From Clostridium sp. UBA1056 (lineage in GTDB: Bacteria > Bacillota > Clostridia > Clostridiales > Clostridiaceae): a stretch of DNA of 12,363 nucleotides. The position numbers and the translations under genes were made by a program. Where the stretch lies: the NCBI GenBank assembly GCA_002316385.1, contig DCDL01000024.1, positions 332,647 to 345,009 on the forward strand, given 5' to 3'. The notes beneath the pieces are model-generated. The model was not told the origin of the DNA, did not search any database, and saw nothing but the letters and a program-made list of their open reading frames with translations. Positions 1 to 7,540 of the stretch are shown here, one piece after another; position 1 is the stretch's first letter, and each line of letters begins with the position of its first letter.

Positions 1-72
1 ACCCATTTTATTATTCTATATATCTAACTATATTTATCCCATTTAACTTCATTTTGTATAAACTTATCCTGA

Positions 73-246
73 TTATTTTTTATTTTTTATTTTCATCACA
101 GCTTTAGTAACCTTATATCCAATTCCAATGGCTCCAATAACTGCACCTACAACTAATACTGAAGACATTTTCTCATTGTGCTTTTCCAACTGTTTTAATT
201 CAAGATTTTTGAATTTATTCTTTATGTCTATATCCTTTAAAGTCAT
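73..246 (-). CDS. Small single-pass membrane protein, unknown function
   Basis: I do not recognise the family. The protein is 57 residues if translation starts at the ATG at 244-246. I prefer this start to the in-frame GTG at 253-255 because an AAAGGGTGAT-type Shine-Dalgarno sequence lies at a normal distance from the ATG and overlaps the GTG itself. Residues 1-27 are charged and probably helical (Lys/Glu/Asn-rich, KNLELKQLEKHNEK). Residues 28-46 form one Gly/Val/Ile/Ala-rich membrane segment (VLVVGAVIGAIGIG), followed by a Lys-rich tail ending in KIKNKK. The positive tail would favour a cytoplasmic C-terminus. The gene is divergent from the downstream acyltransferase, with 188 bases between the two starts. 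A role in the envelope is inference from the membrane segment only. No hairpin terminator is visible between its stop and base 1. Confidence 0.55.
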   Translation of the reverse strand: MTLKDIDIKNKFKNLELKQLEKHNEKMSSVLVVGAVIGAIGIGYKVTKAVMKIKNKK

Positions 247-434
247 AGATATCACCCTTTCTATATTATCTTATAATGGATTATACCACTTATTATATGA
301 AAATTGTTAAAACTTTTATTTAATAATTTTCTAATATTTTATAATTTCCTTAGGATATAATTTTTATTCTTTATTAAATTGACACTCTGTACTATAATTA
401 TAATAGTATAAATTACTATAATGGAGGATTTATT
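247..434. promoter_or_regulatory. Divergent promoter region between the membrane peptide and plsC
   Basis: This AT-rich spacer must drive both divergent genes. For the minus-strand gene, TATAAT is seen at about 283-288 (plus-strand ATTATA), with a TTAACA-like -35 about 19 bases upstream. For the plus-strand acyltransferase there is a perfect TTGACA at 379-384, but the TATAAT-like hexamers that follow are at non-ideal spacings: 14 bases to 399-404, or 19 bases to TAGTAT at 404-409. The exact -10 is therefore uncertain. A GGAGG ribosome site at 423-427 sits 7 bases before the acyltransferase ATG. Confidence 0.35.
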
Positions 435-1154
435 ATGTTAAGAACGATTATATGGTTTGGTCATTTTGCTCTAAGTCTGTTGACCAAAACAGGACCTATG
501 TATAAAGTTAAGTCCTTAGATAAACAAGGTAAAATAGAAGAAAAAGAGGCCTATATACATAAAGTAACTTCAAAGTGGGCTATGTCTCAGCTCAAATACA
601 GCGGAGCAAAAGTGTCTGTTCATGGAAAAGAAAATATTCCAAAGGATATCCCTGTAGTATTTATTAGTAATCACCAAGGCAATTTTGATATTCCACTATT
701 AATGAGTTATATTGACAAACCTAAAGGATTTATTGCTAAAGTAGAGACTTTAAAAATACCTATAGTTAGAACATGGATGCAATATATTCACTGTGTATTT
801 ATGGATAGAAGCAACCTTAGGAAGTCTGCATCTGCTATAATTGAAGGTGTAAAGATAATTAAAGATGGACATTCACTAGTTATATTTCCAGAGGGTACTA
901 GAAGTAAAGGAGGCCCTCTAGGTGAATTTAAGGCTGGTAGCTTTAAGCTAGCAACTAAGTCTAATGCTCCTATTGTGCCCATAACTATAAATGGTTCCTA
1001 CAAACTTATGGAGGCCAATAACAATAAAATTAAAGCTGCCAATGTAGATTTATTTATTCATCCTCCAATTGAAACTAAAAATTTATCTAAGGAAGAACAA
1101 GAAAAGCTTCCTAATATGGTTAAAGAAATAATAGCTAGTAAAATTTCTAATTAG
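435..1154 (+). CDS. plsC: 1-acyl-sn-glycerol-3-phosphate acyltransferase (PlsC family)
   Basis: This enzyme should transfer an acyl group to the sn-2 position of lysophosphatidic acid, giving phosphatidic acid for membrane phospholipid synthesis at the inner face of the membrane. All four family blocks are visible in the 239 residues. Block I is NHQGNFD at 79-85, the catalytic HX4D with His80 and Asp85. Block II is FMDRSN near 122-127. Block III is FPEGTRS at 151-157. Block IV is VPITI at 181-185. The length is typical for bacterial PlsC. The N-terminal 20 residues are hydrophobic (IIWFGHFALSLL) and probably membrane-associated. The ATG start is supported by GGAGG seven bases upstream. The gene appears monocistronic, with 119 bases to the next plus-strand gene. 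Other LPLAT-superfamily acyltransferases share the motifs, so the exact acyl acceptor is inferred. Confidence 0.9.
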   Translation: MLRTIIWFGHFALSLLTKTGPMYKVKSLDKQGKIEEKEAYIHKVTSKWAMSQLKYSGAKVSVHGKENIPKDIPVVFISNHQGNFDIPLLMSYIDKPKGFIAKVETLKIPIVRTWMQYIHCVFMDRSNLRKSASAIIEGVKIIKDGHSLVIFPEGTRSKGGPLGEFKAGSFKLATKSNAPIVPITINGSYKLMEANNNKIKAANVDLFIHPPIETKNLSKEEQEKLPNMVKEIIASKISN

Positions 1155-1167
1155 CTTCTAATTATCA

Positions 1168-1211
1168 CAACATTATCTATTTAATTATAAAATAATTGTT
1201 ATTTAATGTTG
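1168..1211 (+). terminator. Weak inverted repeat downstream of plsC
   Basis: CAACATTA at 1168-1175 pairs with TAATGTTG at 1204-1211. The 28-base AT-rich spacer between them contains a smaller stem, AATAA/TTATT. It lies just after the plsC stop, but the loop is long and no clear U-tract follows. It could be a weak terminator or mRNA 3' end, or chance. Confidence 0.2.
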
Positions 1212-1273
1212 AAGTATTAACCAAATTAAAGTATTATCTAATAGTATGTTAGTTTGCATGGGAGGCGTAATAA

Positions 1274-1519
1274 ATGAAATATATTACTTCAGGAGTTTGT
1301 TCAAAGGAAATTAACTTTGACGTAGTTGATAATAAATTAAGAAATGTAAGCTTTGTAAGAGGTTGTGCTGGTAATCTATTAGGAATTGGCAGTCTAGTAG
1401 AAAATATGGATATAGATGAAGCTATATCTAGGCTTAAAGGAATTCATTGTGGTGTAAAGGATACTTCATGTCCTGATCAATTAGCAAGAGCCTTAGAACT
1501 ATATAAATCTGAAAATTAA
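1274..1519 (+). CDS. Stand-alone TSCPD domain protein (small, four cysteines)
   Basis: The 81-residue protein consists almost entirely of a TSCPD domain, named for the motif TSCPD seen here at residues 64-68. Four cysteines (Cys9, Cys31, Cys59, Cys66) are well placed for metal binding, probably zinc, which is inference. The domain is known from the C-terminus of some class II (B12-dependent) ribonucleotide reductases and as small stand-alone proteins common in Clostridia. The biochemical role of the stand-alone form is not established, so no pathway is assigned. The start is clear: GGGAGG at 1260-1265 sits eight bases before the ATG. The gene has its own terminator hairpin directly after the stop and faces the convergent chemotaxis receptor gene. 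Confidence 0.85.
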   Translation: MKYITSGVCSKEINFDVVDNKLRNVSFVRGCAGNLLGIGSLVENMDIDEAISRLKGIHCGVKDTSCPDQLARALELYKSEN

Positions 1520-1525
1520 AGTCAA

Positions 1526-1556
1526 GCTATCTTAGTAATCTAAGATAGCCTTTACA
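1526..1556. terminator. Bidirectional terminator between TSCPD gene and MCP gene
   Basis: A perfect 10-bp stem GCTATCTTAG / CTAAGATAGC (1526-1535 and 1540-1549) closes a TAAT tetraloop. It is followed by CTTTACATTTT on the plus strand and by a T-rich stretch on the minus strand. It sits between two convergent stop codons, so it probably serves both genes. Confidence 0.8.
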
Positions 1557-1558
1557 TT

Positions 1559-3112
1559 TTAATTATTTTCTAGCACTAAATCTCCCATTACAATCCCAAC
1601 TACTTGTCCAGCATGGTTTTTAATAGGTACTGAAAGTGCTATACAATATCCATCAGTATCAGAAGATATATAGGGCTCTGATTTATAAGCTGAACCTTTA
1701 ATGGCTGCCTTAAAATATGGCCTATGGGAGTAATTACAATATAACTCAGCCCTACTTCCCTCTAAAGTTATCCCCTTGGTATCTCCATTTACATCCATAA
1801 CTGAAAGCAAATAAAAGAATGGATATTTTCTTATAAATTCCTTTAAGACTTTATTACACTTAATCTCCTCTAAAGAAATTATTGATTTTTCTCTTGAAAT
1901 ACTACTTAAAATATTCTTGGCATTATTTATATATATTTCAGTATCTTCATCTAAAGTATAATTCTGTGCAAATGACGATATTACTAGTTTCATATCCTTA
2001 TTCATACTTACAACTTCTTTAATATTATCTGATACACTCTTTACTACCTCAAGTTGAGTCTTAGAACGTTCCGCTGTATCTTGAACATGAATAGTAGTCT
2101 TAGATACAAAGTTAGAGATACTATTTATAGATAGCTCTATATTTTTTAAATTTATATTCTGCTCATCAATAGCTTTATTTATTTCTTGTATAGATTCTAA
2201 GGTATTCATACTCTCTTTAGATATAGACTGAAAATTTTTACTATTTTCTTTGGAGTATGAAATGGATTCTTTTATAACTGATAAATCTTCCTCCATAATA
2301 GTTCCAAACTCATAAATATCATTTTGTACCTTATCTGTAATTTTCTGAATCTCATTAGCTTGTACAGATGACATTTCTGCTAATTTTCTTATTTCCTCTG
2401 CTACTACAGAAAAACCCCTTCCTGCTTCTCCTGCTCTTGCAGCTTCTATAGATGCATTTAAAGATAATAGGTTAGTAGTAGCGCTTATTTCTTTCACTGT
2501 ATCAGATATAGCTTGAATCTTCTGAGCCCCTGCACCTAAGTCTTTTAACCTTATGGATAGCTCACTTTCTAAAATTAATGATTTTTCCATTTTACTAATA
2601 AGTTTATCAAACTCATTCTTACTTTCATTTACAGATTCTAGCATTGATATAGCTATTTTTTCTACATTATGAGAATTTTTAACCATACTTCCATGATTTA
2701 AAACAATATTTTCCATATCTCTTCTAACTGATACAACTTTATCAACCTGACTATTCATATCCTCAGATATTGTGGTTATGGACTCTACGTTTTCAATCAC
2801 ATTTAATTCCATGTTTTTTATATTTTTATCTAAGGTAGCACAATTTATAAGTATTCGATCACCAATCTCTGTAGATTTTCCTATAAGTCTTCTAACCTTT
2901 ACCATGAAAGAGTTTGTATAAATTATTAAGTCTTTTACGATTTTAACTTTATCATCTTTTAGTTTCTTTGTTAAATCTCCTCGAGCAATTCTTTCCATCT
3001 CATTAGATAATCTTCTTATTGAACTTTTAATTCTTCTATTAAGTGTAAAAATAATAATTAAAATTATAAGAAAAATACATACCATTCCCCAAATTATACC
3101 TTGTGTTTTCAA
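1559..3112 (-). CDS. Methyl-accepting chemotaxis protein with C-terminal cache-like sensor domain
   Basis: A chemoreceptor of 517 residues that should control CheA kinase activity in response to a ligand. Residues 7-23 are a single membrane helix with almost nothing before it. A HAMP-like linker follows (about 24-55, ending near RGDLTKKL). Residues about 80-380 form a long coiled-coil signalling domain. Its hairpin tip, NLLSLNASIEAARAGEAGRG (214-233) and on through FSVVAEEIRKLA, is the highly conserved CheA/CheW-contacting region. The last ~130 residues form a PDC/cache-like domain with NYSHRPYFKAAIKG near 460-473 and SEPYISSDTDGYCIALSVPI at 478-497, normally an extracellular ligand-binding fold. 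With one N-terminal helix, this domain should be cytoplasmic. Translation starts at TTG (3110-3112), seven bases after an AAAGGGG ribosome site. The first in-frame ATG would cut the membrane helix. The ligand is unknown. Confidence 0.88.
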   Translation of the reverse strand: MKTQGIIWGMVCIFLIILIIIFTLNRRIKSSIRRLSNEMERIARGDLTKKLKDDKVKIVKDLIIYTNSFMVKVRRLIGKSTEIGDRILINCATLDKNIKNMELNVIENVESITTISEDMNSQVDKVVSVRRDMENIVLNHGSMVKNSHNVEKIAISMLESVNESKNEFDKLISKMEKSLILESELSIRLKDLGAGAQKIQAISDTVKEISATTNLLSLNASIEAARAGEAGRGFSVVAEEIRKLAEMSSVQANEIQKITDKVQNDIYEFGTIMEEDLSVIKESISYSKENSKNFQSISKESMNTLESIQEINKAIDEQNINLKNIELSINSISNFVSKTTIHVQDTAERSKTQLEVVKSVSDNIKEVVSMNKDMKLVISSFAQNYTLDEDTEIYINNAKNILSSISREKSIISLEEIKCNKVLKEFIRKYPFFYLLSVMDVNGDTKGITLEGSRAELYCNYSHRPYFKAAIKGSAYKSEPYISSDTDGYCIALSVPIKNHAGQVVGIVMGDLVLENN

Positions 3113-3194
3113 ATTCTTACCCCTTTCTTTATAAAATTTATACCATATAATATATAATTATACATTAATATGAAGCAATTTCATACAATAAATA

Positions 3195-3983
3195 TTACTT
3201 CTTAAGCGAAATAGCTGATTTTTGAATATATCCCACAACTATTCCTAATAATTTTCTGGGAAGGATTTTAGATATTCCTATAGCTATTTTATTCTTAACT
3301 CCAGGTATAATTATTCTCTTTCCATTAATAAGCTGCTTATACCCTATTTCAGCCACTAACTTAGGTGACATGGCTCCTTGCAATTCTCCTTTACCAGCTC
3401 TACTATGGAAGTTAGTTTTCGTATTTCCCGGACAAAGCCCACTTACTTGAATATTATAGGGTTTTAGTTCAATTGATAAAGCCTCTGTTAAAGACAATAC
3501 ATAGGCTTTTGATGCATAGTATACTGCAGTATAAGGACCTGGTTGATAAGCACCAGTAGAAGCTATATTAAGAATCTTTCCCTCACCTCTTTCAATCATA
3601 TCCTTGGAAATTAAATGAGTAAGCTCTGTTAAAGAAATCATATTTGTTTTCATAACTAAACTATGATTTTTCATACTAATTTCATGAAATAAACCACAAT
3701 CCCCTATGCCAGCATTATTTATAAGTATATCTACTTTTATATTTAAATTCATAAGCTCATTAAAGATTTCTTCTCCACTGTGAGATTTTGATAAATCTTT
3801 TTGAATTATAATAACATCTATGCCATAAATCTTTGATAAATCTTCTTTAATTCTATCTAAAGCTTTAATGCTTCTAGCAACTAAAATTAGATTATAGTTA
3901 TTTTTAGCAAATATTTTGCTAAACTCATATCCAATACCTGATGAAGCTCCAGTAATTAGCGCCCATTTTCTTTTAATTTTCAT
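3195..3983 (-). CDS. Short-chain dehydrogenase/reductase (classical SDR)
   Basis: An NAD(P)(H)-dependent oxidoreductase of 262 residues with a full classical SDR layout. The Rossmann glycine motif TGASSGIG is at 11-18 and NNAG at 89-92. The catalytic triad is Ser142, Tyr155 and Lys159 (YYASK at 155-159), followed by CPGNTKTNF near 184-192. The C-terminal extension is basic and partly hydrophobic (ILPRKLLGIVVGYIQKSAI), which may allow membrane association, as seen in SDRs acting on lipid substrates. The substrate cannot be read from the sequence. The ATG follows GGAGG by eight bases. The MCP gene lies 82 bases downstream on the same strand, and no clear terminator separates them, so read-through is possible. 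The adjacent plus-strand gap does not suggest a functional partner. Confidence 0.88.
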   Translation of the reverse strand: MKIKRKWALITGASSGIGYEFSKIFAKNNYNLILVARSIKALDRIKEDLSKIYGIDVIIIQKDLSKSHSGEEIFNELMNLNIKVDILINNAGIGDCGLFHEISMKNHSLVMKTNMISLTELTHLISKDMIERGEGKILNIASTGAYQPGPYTAVYYASKAYVLSLTEALSIELKPYNIQVSGLCPGNTKTNFHSRAGKGELQGAMSPKLVAEIGYKQLINGKRIIIPGVKNKIAIGISKILPRKLLGIVVGYIQKSAISLKK

Positions 3984-3996
3984 TTAAAATTCCTCC

Positions 3997-4261
3997 TGAT
4001 AAAGCTGTAACCATATTAATATAATCATAATTTTATTTTTTTCAATATATAGATTCCAATAAATAAAATTCATTAATACTACCTAGCGTAATCTAGAATT
4101 CTAAACAAATTTAATGTATAAACTCTATTAAAACTTATATATATCATTAGTTCAAATTTTAATTCAATTTAGCTAAAATTACTAGATAAATTAACTTAAT
4201 AACTCTAAAATTATTTATATAAAGTAAATAATATATATACTATTGATTTAAACTATAACAT
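3997..4261. other. AT-rich intergenic stretch, no gene seen
   Basis: This part of the 443-base gap between the divergent SDR and DNA glycosylase genes is very AT-rich, with frequent stops in all frames. It holds a short palindrome, TAGAATTCTA, near 4094 and runs of TA steps. No coding remnant or RNA gene is recognised. Promoters for both flanking genes must lie in the gap, but I cannot place them with confidence. Confidence 0.4.
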
Positions 4262-4372
4262 AAAGTGAAGCTCACTTTCAGATAAGATTTGATTTTCTAA
4301 TGAAGTTTAGTTAAACTTATCTGTAGTCACATACTGTTAGATTCCACCTTCATAAATATGGAGTTTACAGTA
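4262..4372 (+). promoter_or_regulatory. Candidate structured leader RNA upstream of the DNA glycosylase gene
   Basis: Three successive helices occupy 111 bases ending about 55 bases before the start codon. First, AAAGTGA/TCACTTT (4262-4268, 4272-4278). Second, CAGATAAG/CTTATCTG (4279-4286, 4316-4323), which encloses and competes with AAGTTTA/TAAACTT (4303-4309, 4312-4318). Third, a 14-bp helix with one bulged T: TACTGT(T)AGATTCCA at 4332-4346 pairs with TGGAGTTTACAGTA at 4359-4372, including two G-T pairs. The mutually exclusive middle pairings look like a switch, but no known riboswitch or T-box consensus is recognised. No U-tract terminator follows. It could also be a decayed small mobile repeat or a DNA element. 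Confidence 0.4.
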
Positions 4373-4426
4373 CTTAGGAATTAAATTTATTATTTCAACT
4401 ATAAAACGTAGATATGGAGGATACTT

Positions 4427-5062
4427 ATGAAATTAAACGCTCTTCCTCTTAGTTTTTTTCAGCGCGATGCAAGAGAAGTTGCTGAAGACCTATTAGGCAA
4501 AATAATAGTAAGAAGCTATGAAGGATTTAAACTTACAGGAATAATTGTAGAAACTGAAGCTTATGTTGGTAAAATAGATAAAGCTTCTCATGCCTATAAC
4601 TATAAAAGAACACCTAGAACTGAGCCCTTATTTGCAAGTGCCGGTATAGCTTATGTATACAAAATATATGGTATGTATAACTGTATGAATATAGTAACTG
4701 GTGCTGAAGGTGATCCTCAAGGGGTCTTAATCCGTGCTATTGAACCAATAGAAGGTGTTGAAATTATGAGTGAGAATAGATTTAAAAAACCTTTCTCCCA
4801 GCTTAATTCAAAAGAAATATTAAATCTTACTTCTGGACCAGGAAAACTATGTATAGCCTTTAATATAGATAAATCTTTAAATGCTCATTCTATATTCAGT
4901 GAAGAATTGACCTTATATGAAGATAATTTTAAAGACTTTAATATTATATATTCTAGAAGAATAGGTATTGATTACGCAGAAGAAGCAAAAGATTTTCTTT
5001 GGAGATATTATATTGATGGTAATAAATATGTTTCAATTATAGATAAAAAATCATCCCTGTAA
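4427..5062 (+). CDS. mpg: 3-methyladenine DNA glycosylase (AAG/MPG family)
   Basis: A monofunctional base-excision repair enzyme that removes alkylated purines (3-methyladenine, 7-methylguanine, possibly hypoxanthine) from DNA. The 211 residues match the compact bacterial AAG form. VETEAY (41-46) holds the catalytic Glu44 and Tyr46, equivalent to human Glu125 and Tyr127. His55 lies in ASH. YVYKIYGMYNCMN (76-88) holds the base-stacking Tyr78 and the intercalating Tyr81. SGPGKL at 136-141 is the other conserved block. These equivalences follow from the family, and the residues are directly seen. The ATG follows GGAGG by six bases. The gene is isolated, with an unusual structured leader upstream and a terminator that overlaps its own stop codon. 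Confidence 0.93.
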   Translation: MKLNALPLSFFQRDAREVAEDLLGKIIVRSYEGFKLTGIIVETEAYVGKIDKASHAYNYKRTPRTEPLFASAGIAYVYKIYGMYNCMNIVTGAEGDPQGVLIRAIEPIEGVEIMSENRFKKPFSQLNSKEILNLTSGPGKLCIAFNIDKSLNAHSIFSEELTLYEDNFKDFNIIYSRRIGIDYAEEAKDFLWRYYIDGNKYVSIIDKKSSL

Positions 5063-5084
5063 AATTACAGAGATGATTTTTTTT
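5045..5084. terminator. Bidirectional terminator between mpg and gltX
   Basis: ATCATC, one mismatch, then CTGTAA pairs with TTACAG, one mismatch, then GATGAT (5050-5062 and 5065-5077). It is flanked by A6 on the left and T7 on the right, so a U-tract forms on either strand. The glycosylase stop codon (5060-5062) lies inside the stem. The convergent gltX ends 29 bases further on. Confidence 0.88.
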
Positions 5085-5112
5085 ATTTAGGTACCTTTAA
5101 TTGCACTATTAA

Positions 5113-6768
5113 TTATAATTGTATAAACTTATCAAATCTATTTCTAACTCTTTCTTCACCCATTATTTGCATAATAGTATAAAGATCAGGTGTATTATTT
5201 CTATGAGCTAAGGCTGTTCTTACGCAACCTGCTACATCTGAAACCATACCTTTGTATTCTTCTGGATTTTTCTTAAAAGCTTTTCTATCTGTAGCATATC
5301 CTAATTCCACAGCTACTACTTTTAACTCTTCAAACCAAGTATCTTTATCTGTATTGAAGTTGTAAGCTTTACTATAAGCTTCTATTACTCTTTTAGCTTC
5401 TACTAAATCAATATTTTTAGGGAATTCTATTTCTTCTAAAGTATCATTGAATAATTCATCAAAAAAGAAAAATATTTTTTCCTTAACATCACTCCACTTA
5501 GCAAAATCCTTTCTAGGTTTTGGACCTTCTTTATCAATTTCAAATATTTCCTTACACATTGCTTCATTTTTAGTTACTAAATCATACATTTCTTTATCGT
5601 AATCTTTAGCCCAATTTATATAATACTCATATACTAAATCAGCCTTTAATTTGCAAATAACATTTTTACTTACATCATTTAATTTTACAATATCAAATAA
5701 AGCACCACTTTTACTCATCTTATCTAGATATACTCTGAACTCATGATAATCAGACGATGGATTTTCTTCTCTCCACTGTTCAAAAGTAGAATTTATTATA
5801 TTAAGTAAGTACTCGATAACAGATATCATAGGATATCCTTCTTCATCATAATAGCTTACCGCACTTTCTGGATCTTTTCTCTTTGATAATTTTCTCTTTG
5901 AATCTCCATCTAACTTCATTATTGTAGGTGTATGTGCATATTCAGGTCTATCAAATCCAAGAATATCAAAAAGTTGAATATGAATTGGAAGAGATGATAA
6001 CCATTCCTCTCCTCTAATTACTGTGGTAGTTCCCATTAAACTATCATCAATAGCATGCGCAAAATGATAAGTTGGAAGTCCATCTGATTTAACTATAACT
6101 ATATCTTGATTATTTTCTGGGAAGGAAATATCACCCTTAACTAAATCATGAAATTCCACTCTATTTTCTGGACTACCTGGTGATTTTAATCTTATAATGT
6201 ATTTTTCACCTTTATTTATTCTTTCTAAAGCTTCATCTGGAGATAAACTTCTACAGCTTGCATACTCTCCATAATATCCTGGAGTTAATTTTTCATTAGT
6301 TTGTTTTTCTCTAAGCTGTTCTAAATCCTCTGCTGTACAAAAACATGGATAAGCAAGACCTTTTTTAATTAAATCTTTAGCAAAGTTTTTATATATTTCT
6401 TCTCTTTCACTTTGTCTATATGGACCATAATCACCTTTAAAGGAATTATCTCCTGTCATACCTTCTGTGAAATCTAATCCAAACTTATGCATAGTATTTA
6501 TAGTATCTTCAATAGCTCCAGCTACTTCTCTCTTTTGGTCTGTATCTTCTATTCTTAAATAAAAGACTCCTTCACTTTGAGTAGCTATTCTTTCATCTAT
6601 TAATGCAGAAAATACTCCTCCTATATGTTGAAACCCTGTTGGGCTTGGAGCATATCTAGTAACCATTGCACCTTCTTTAAGGTTTCTCTTTGGATACTTT
6701 GAAATATAATATTGTGGCTCCTTATCAATATTAGGGAAAATTGTATTTGCTAATATTTCATAGTTCAT
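5113..6768 (-). CDS. gltX: Glutamyl-tRNA synthetase, long clostridial form
   Basis: This enzyme charges tRNA with glutamate for protein synthesis in the cytoplasm. I choose the ATG at 6766-6768 (551 residues). AAGGTG lies six bases upstream of it, whereas the GTG three codons earlier (6775-6777) falls inside that ribosome site. Numbering from the GTG, the ATP-binding signature is RYAPSPTGFQHIGG (41-54), so the class I HIGH motif reads HIGG. LRIEDTD is at 74-80 and PCFCTAEDLEQLREK near 144-158, with Cys175 further on as a possible zinc ligand. PTYHFA is at 235-240 and the KMSKS loop is KLSKR at 296-300. A 40-residue N-terminal extension precedes the catalytic core, making it longer than the usual ~490 residues. 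No T-box leader is seen. A TATAAT lies about 55-60 bases upstream. Confidence 0.92.
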   Translation of the reverse strand: MNYEILANTIFPNIDKEPQYYISKYPKRNLKEGAMVTRYAPSPTGFQHIGGVFSALIDERIATQSEGVFYLRIEDTDQKREVAGAIEDTINTMHKFGLDFTEGMTGDNSFKGDYGPYRQSEREEIYKNFAKDLIKKGLAYPCFCTAEDLEQLREKQTNEKLTPGYYGEYASCRSLSPDEALERINKGEKYIIRLKSPGSPENRVEFHDLVKGDISFPENNQDIVIVKSDGLPTYHFAHAIDDSLMGTTTVIRGEEWLSSLPIHIQLFDILGFDRPEYAHTPTIMKLDGDSKRKLSKRKDPESAVSYYDEEGYPMISVIEYLLNIINSTFEQWREENPSSDYHEFRVYLDKMSKSGALFDIVKLNDVSKNVICKLKADLVYEYYINWAKDYDKEMYDLVTKNEAMCKEIFEIDKEGPKPRKDFAKWSDVKEKIFFFFDELFNDTLEEIEFPKNIDLVEAKRVIEAYSKAYNFNTDKDTWFEELKVVAVELGYATDRKAFKKNPEEYKGMVSDVAGCVRTALAHRNNTPDLYTIMQIMGEERVRNRFDKFIQL

Positions 6769-6777
6769 GTTACTCAC

Positions 6778-7181
6778 CTTACCTTATATATTTATTAAAT
6801 ATCCCATACTTTAACTTAATCTATATATTATAACTTAGACTCATGTACAGTATGAGACATGTAGTAATTTTATTTTAATTTTAACTTACACAAATTCTAT
6901 TAAATGTGAATTAGTTCAGTGTATTACCATAAATTAAAAAGGATGTATAAATATTTTACTAAACTTAACACAATTTTGATTATAACTTTAAGAATTAACA
7001 TTGTAAATATAATATTAATTATTTTATATGTAATACTCAAATATCCTCTTTTAAATTAACTTTTATAATTTGGAATTTACATAGTTATAGGTTGTTAAAA
7101 AGTTAATGTTGCTTTCCTCCTCTATAATGCAGATAGAAGAAAAAACACTATACACTCCATTTTATCTAATGGCTTTCTTAT
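6778..7181. other. AT-rich intergenic stretch without a supported gene
   Basis: This is part of a 763-base gap between gltX and the methyltransferase gene. It holds the likely gltX promoter (TATAAT near 6825-6830 on the minus strand), a short stem CTCAT/ATGAG near 6841-6857, and an orphan GAGGAGG ribosome site on the minus strand (7117-7123) with no ATG, GTG or TTG at a usable distance. A plus-strand hydrophobic 38-codon ORF from 6943 lacks a properly spaced ribosome site. I see no RNA gene here. Confidence 0.4.
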
Positions 7182-7508
7182 TCAAAGTTTTATATAATTA
7201 TTTTCTATGAATCCACTATCATGATTATCTATCACTTTCCAAACATTTCCTGGGAAAATATTACTCGAAGTCGTTGTTTCCTCAATATATTTTAAGTGCT
7301 CTTTACCTCTATTCATACAGCCTACTAAAAATAAGCCAGATGCATTTTCCTTCAATATCTGTTTAAAGAAATTGCACTTATTTAATATTCTTATTATAAT
7401 AAAATGATCAGAGTAAATATTTCCAATAAAATAATATTCTTAGTCTGAATTTTAAAATAAATATATCCTAGAGTTGCTTATTGATTATTATTTATATTTT
7501 CCACCCAT
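7182..7508 (-). pseudogene. Broken gene downstream of pglX, family not recognised
   Basis: The reading frame begins with a textbook signal: GGAGGG at 7515-7520, six bases, then ATG at 7506-7508. It runs only MGGKYK before two consecutive TAA codons, with further in-frame stops at codons 19 and 23. The same frame is then open for 85 codons (7439-7185), ending in TGA at 7182-7184. That stretch reads like a real globular protein (YYFIGNIYSDHF, ASGLFLVGCMNRGKEH, NIFPGNVWKVIDNHDSG) and has no start codon of its own at the front. So long an open frame is unlikely by chance in DNA this AT-rich. An alternative is that small indels moved the start: the +1 frame reads ATLGYIYFKIQTKN in the gap. The ATG lies 32 bases after the pglX stop with no terminator between, so it was probably the second gene of the pglX transcript. 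I do not recognise it as PglZ, BrxL or any other BREX component. Confidence 0.5.
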
Positions 7509-7540
7509 AATTATCCCTCCAAGATTTAAATGTAAATTAT

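Noticed and set aside
128..310. Plus-strand 60-codon ORF opposite the small membrane protein
   Set aside because: It has no ribosome site, while the minus-strand frame has a good SD and a clear membrane segment.
4262..4426. Known riboswitch or T-box leader upstream of mpg
   Set aside because: None of the consensus cores I know (T-box GGTGGNACC, purine, SAM, c-di-GMP, preQ1) is present, so only an unnamed structured element is claimed.
6943..7059. Plus-strand 38-codon hydrophobic ORF starting MYKYFTKLNTILII
   Set aside because: The only purine-rich stretch (AAAAAGG) touches the ATG directly with no spacer. The composition is what AT-rich DNA gives by chance, and there is no conserved feature.
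7117..7123. Strong GAGGAGG ribosome site on the minus strand
   Set aside because: No ATG, GTG or TTG follows at a usable distance. Only an ATT lies about eight bases away, opening a 14-codon frame. It may be a dead start but does not support a gene.
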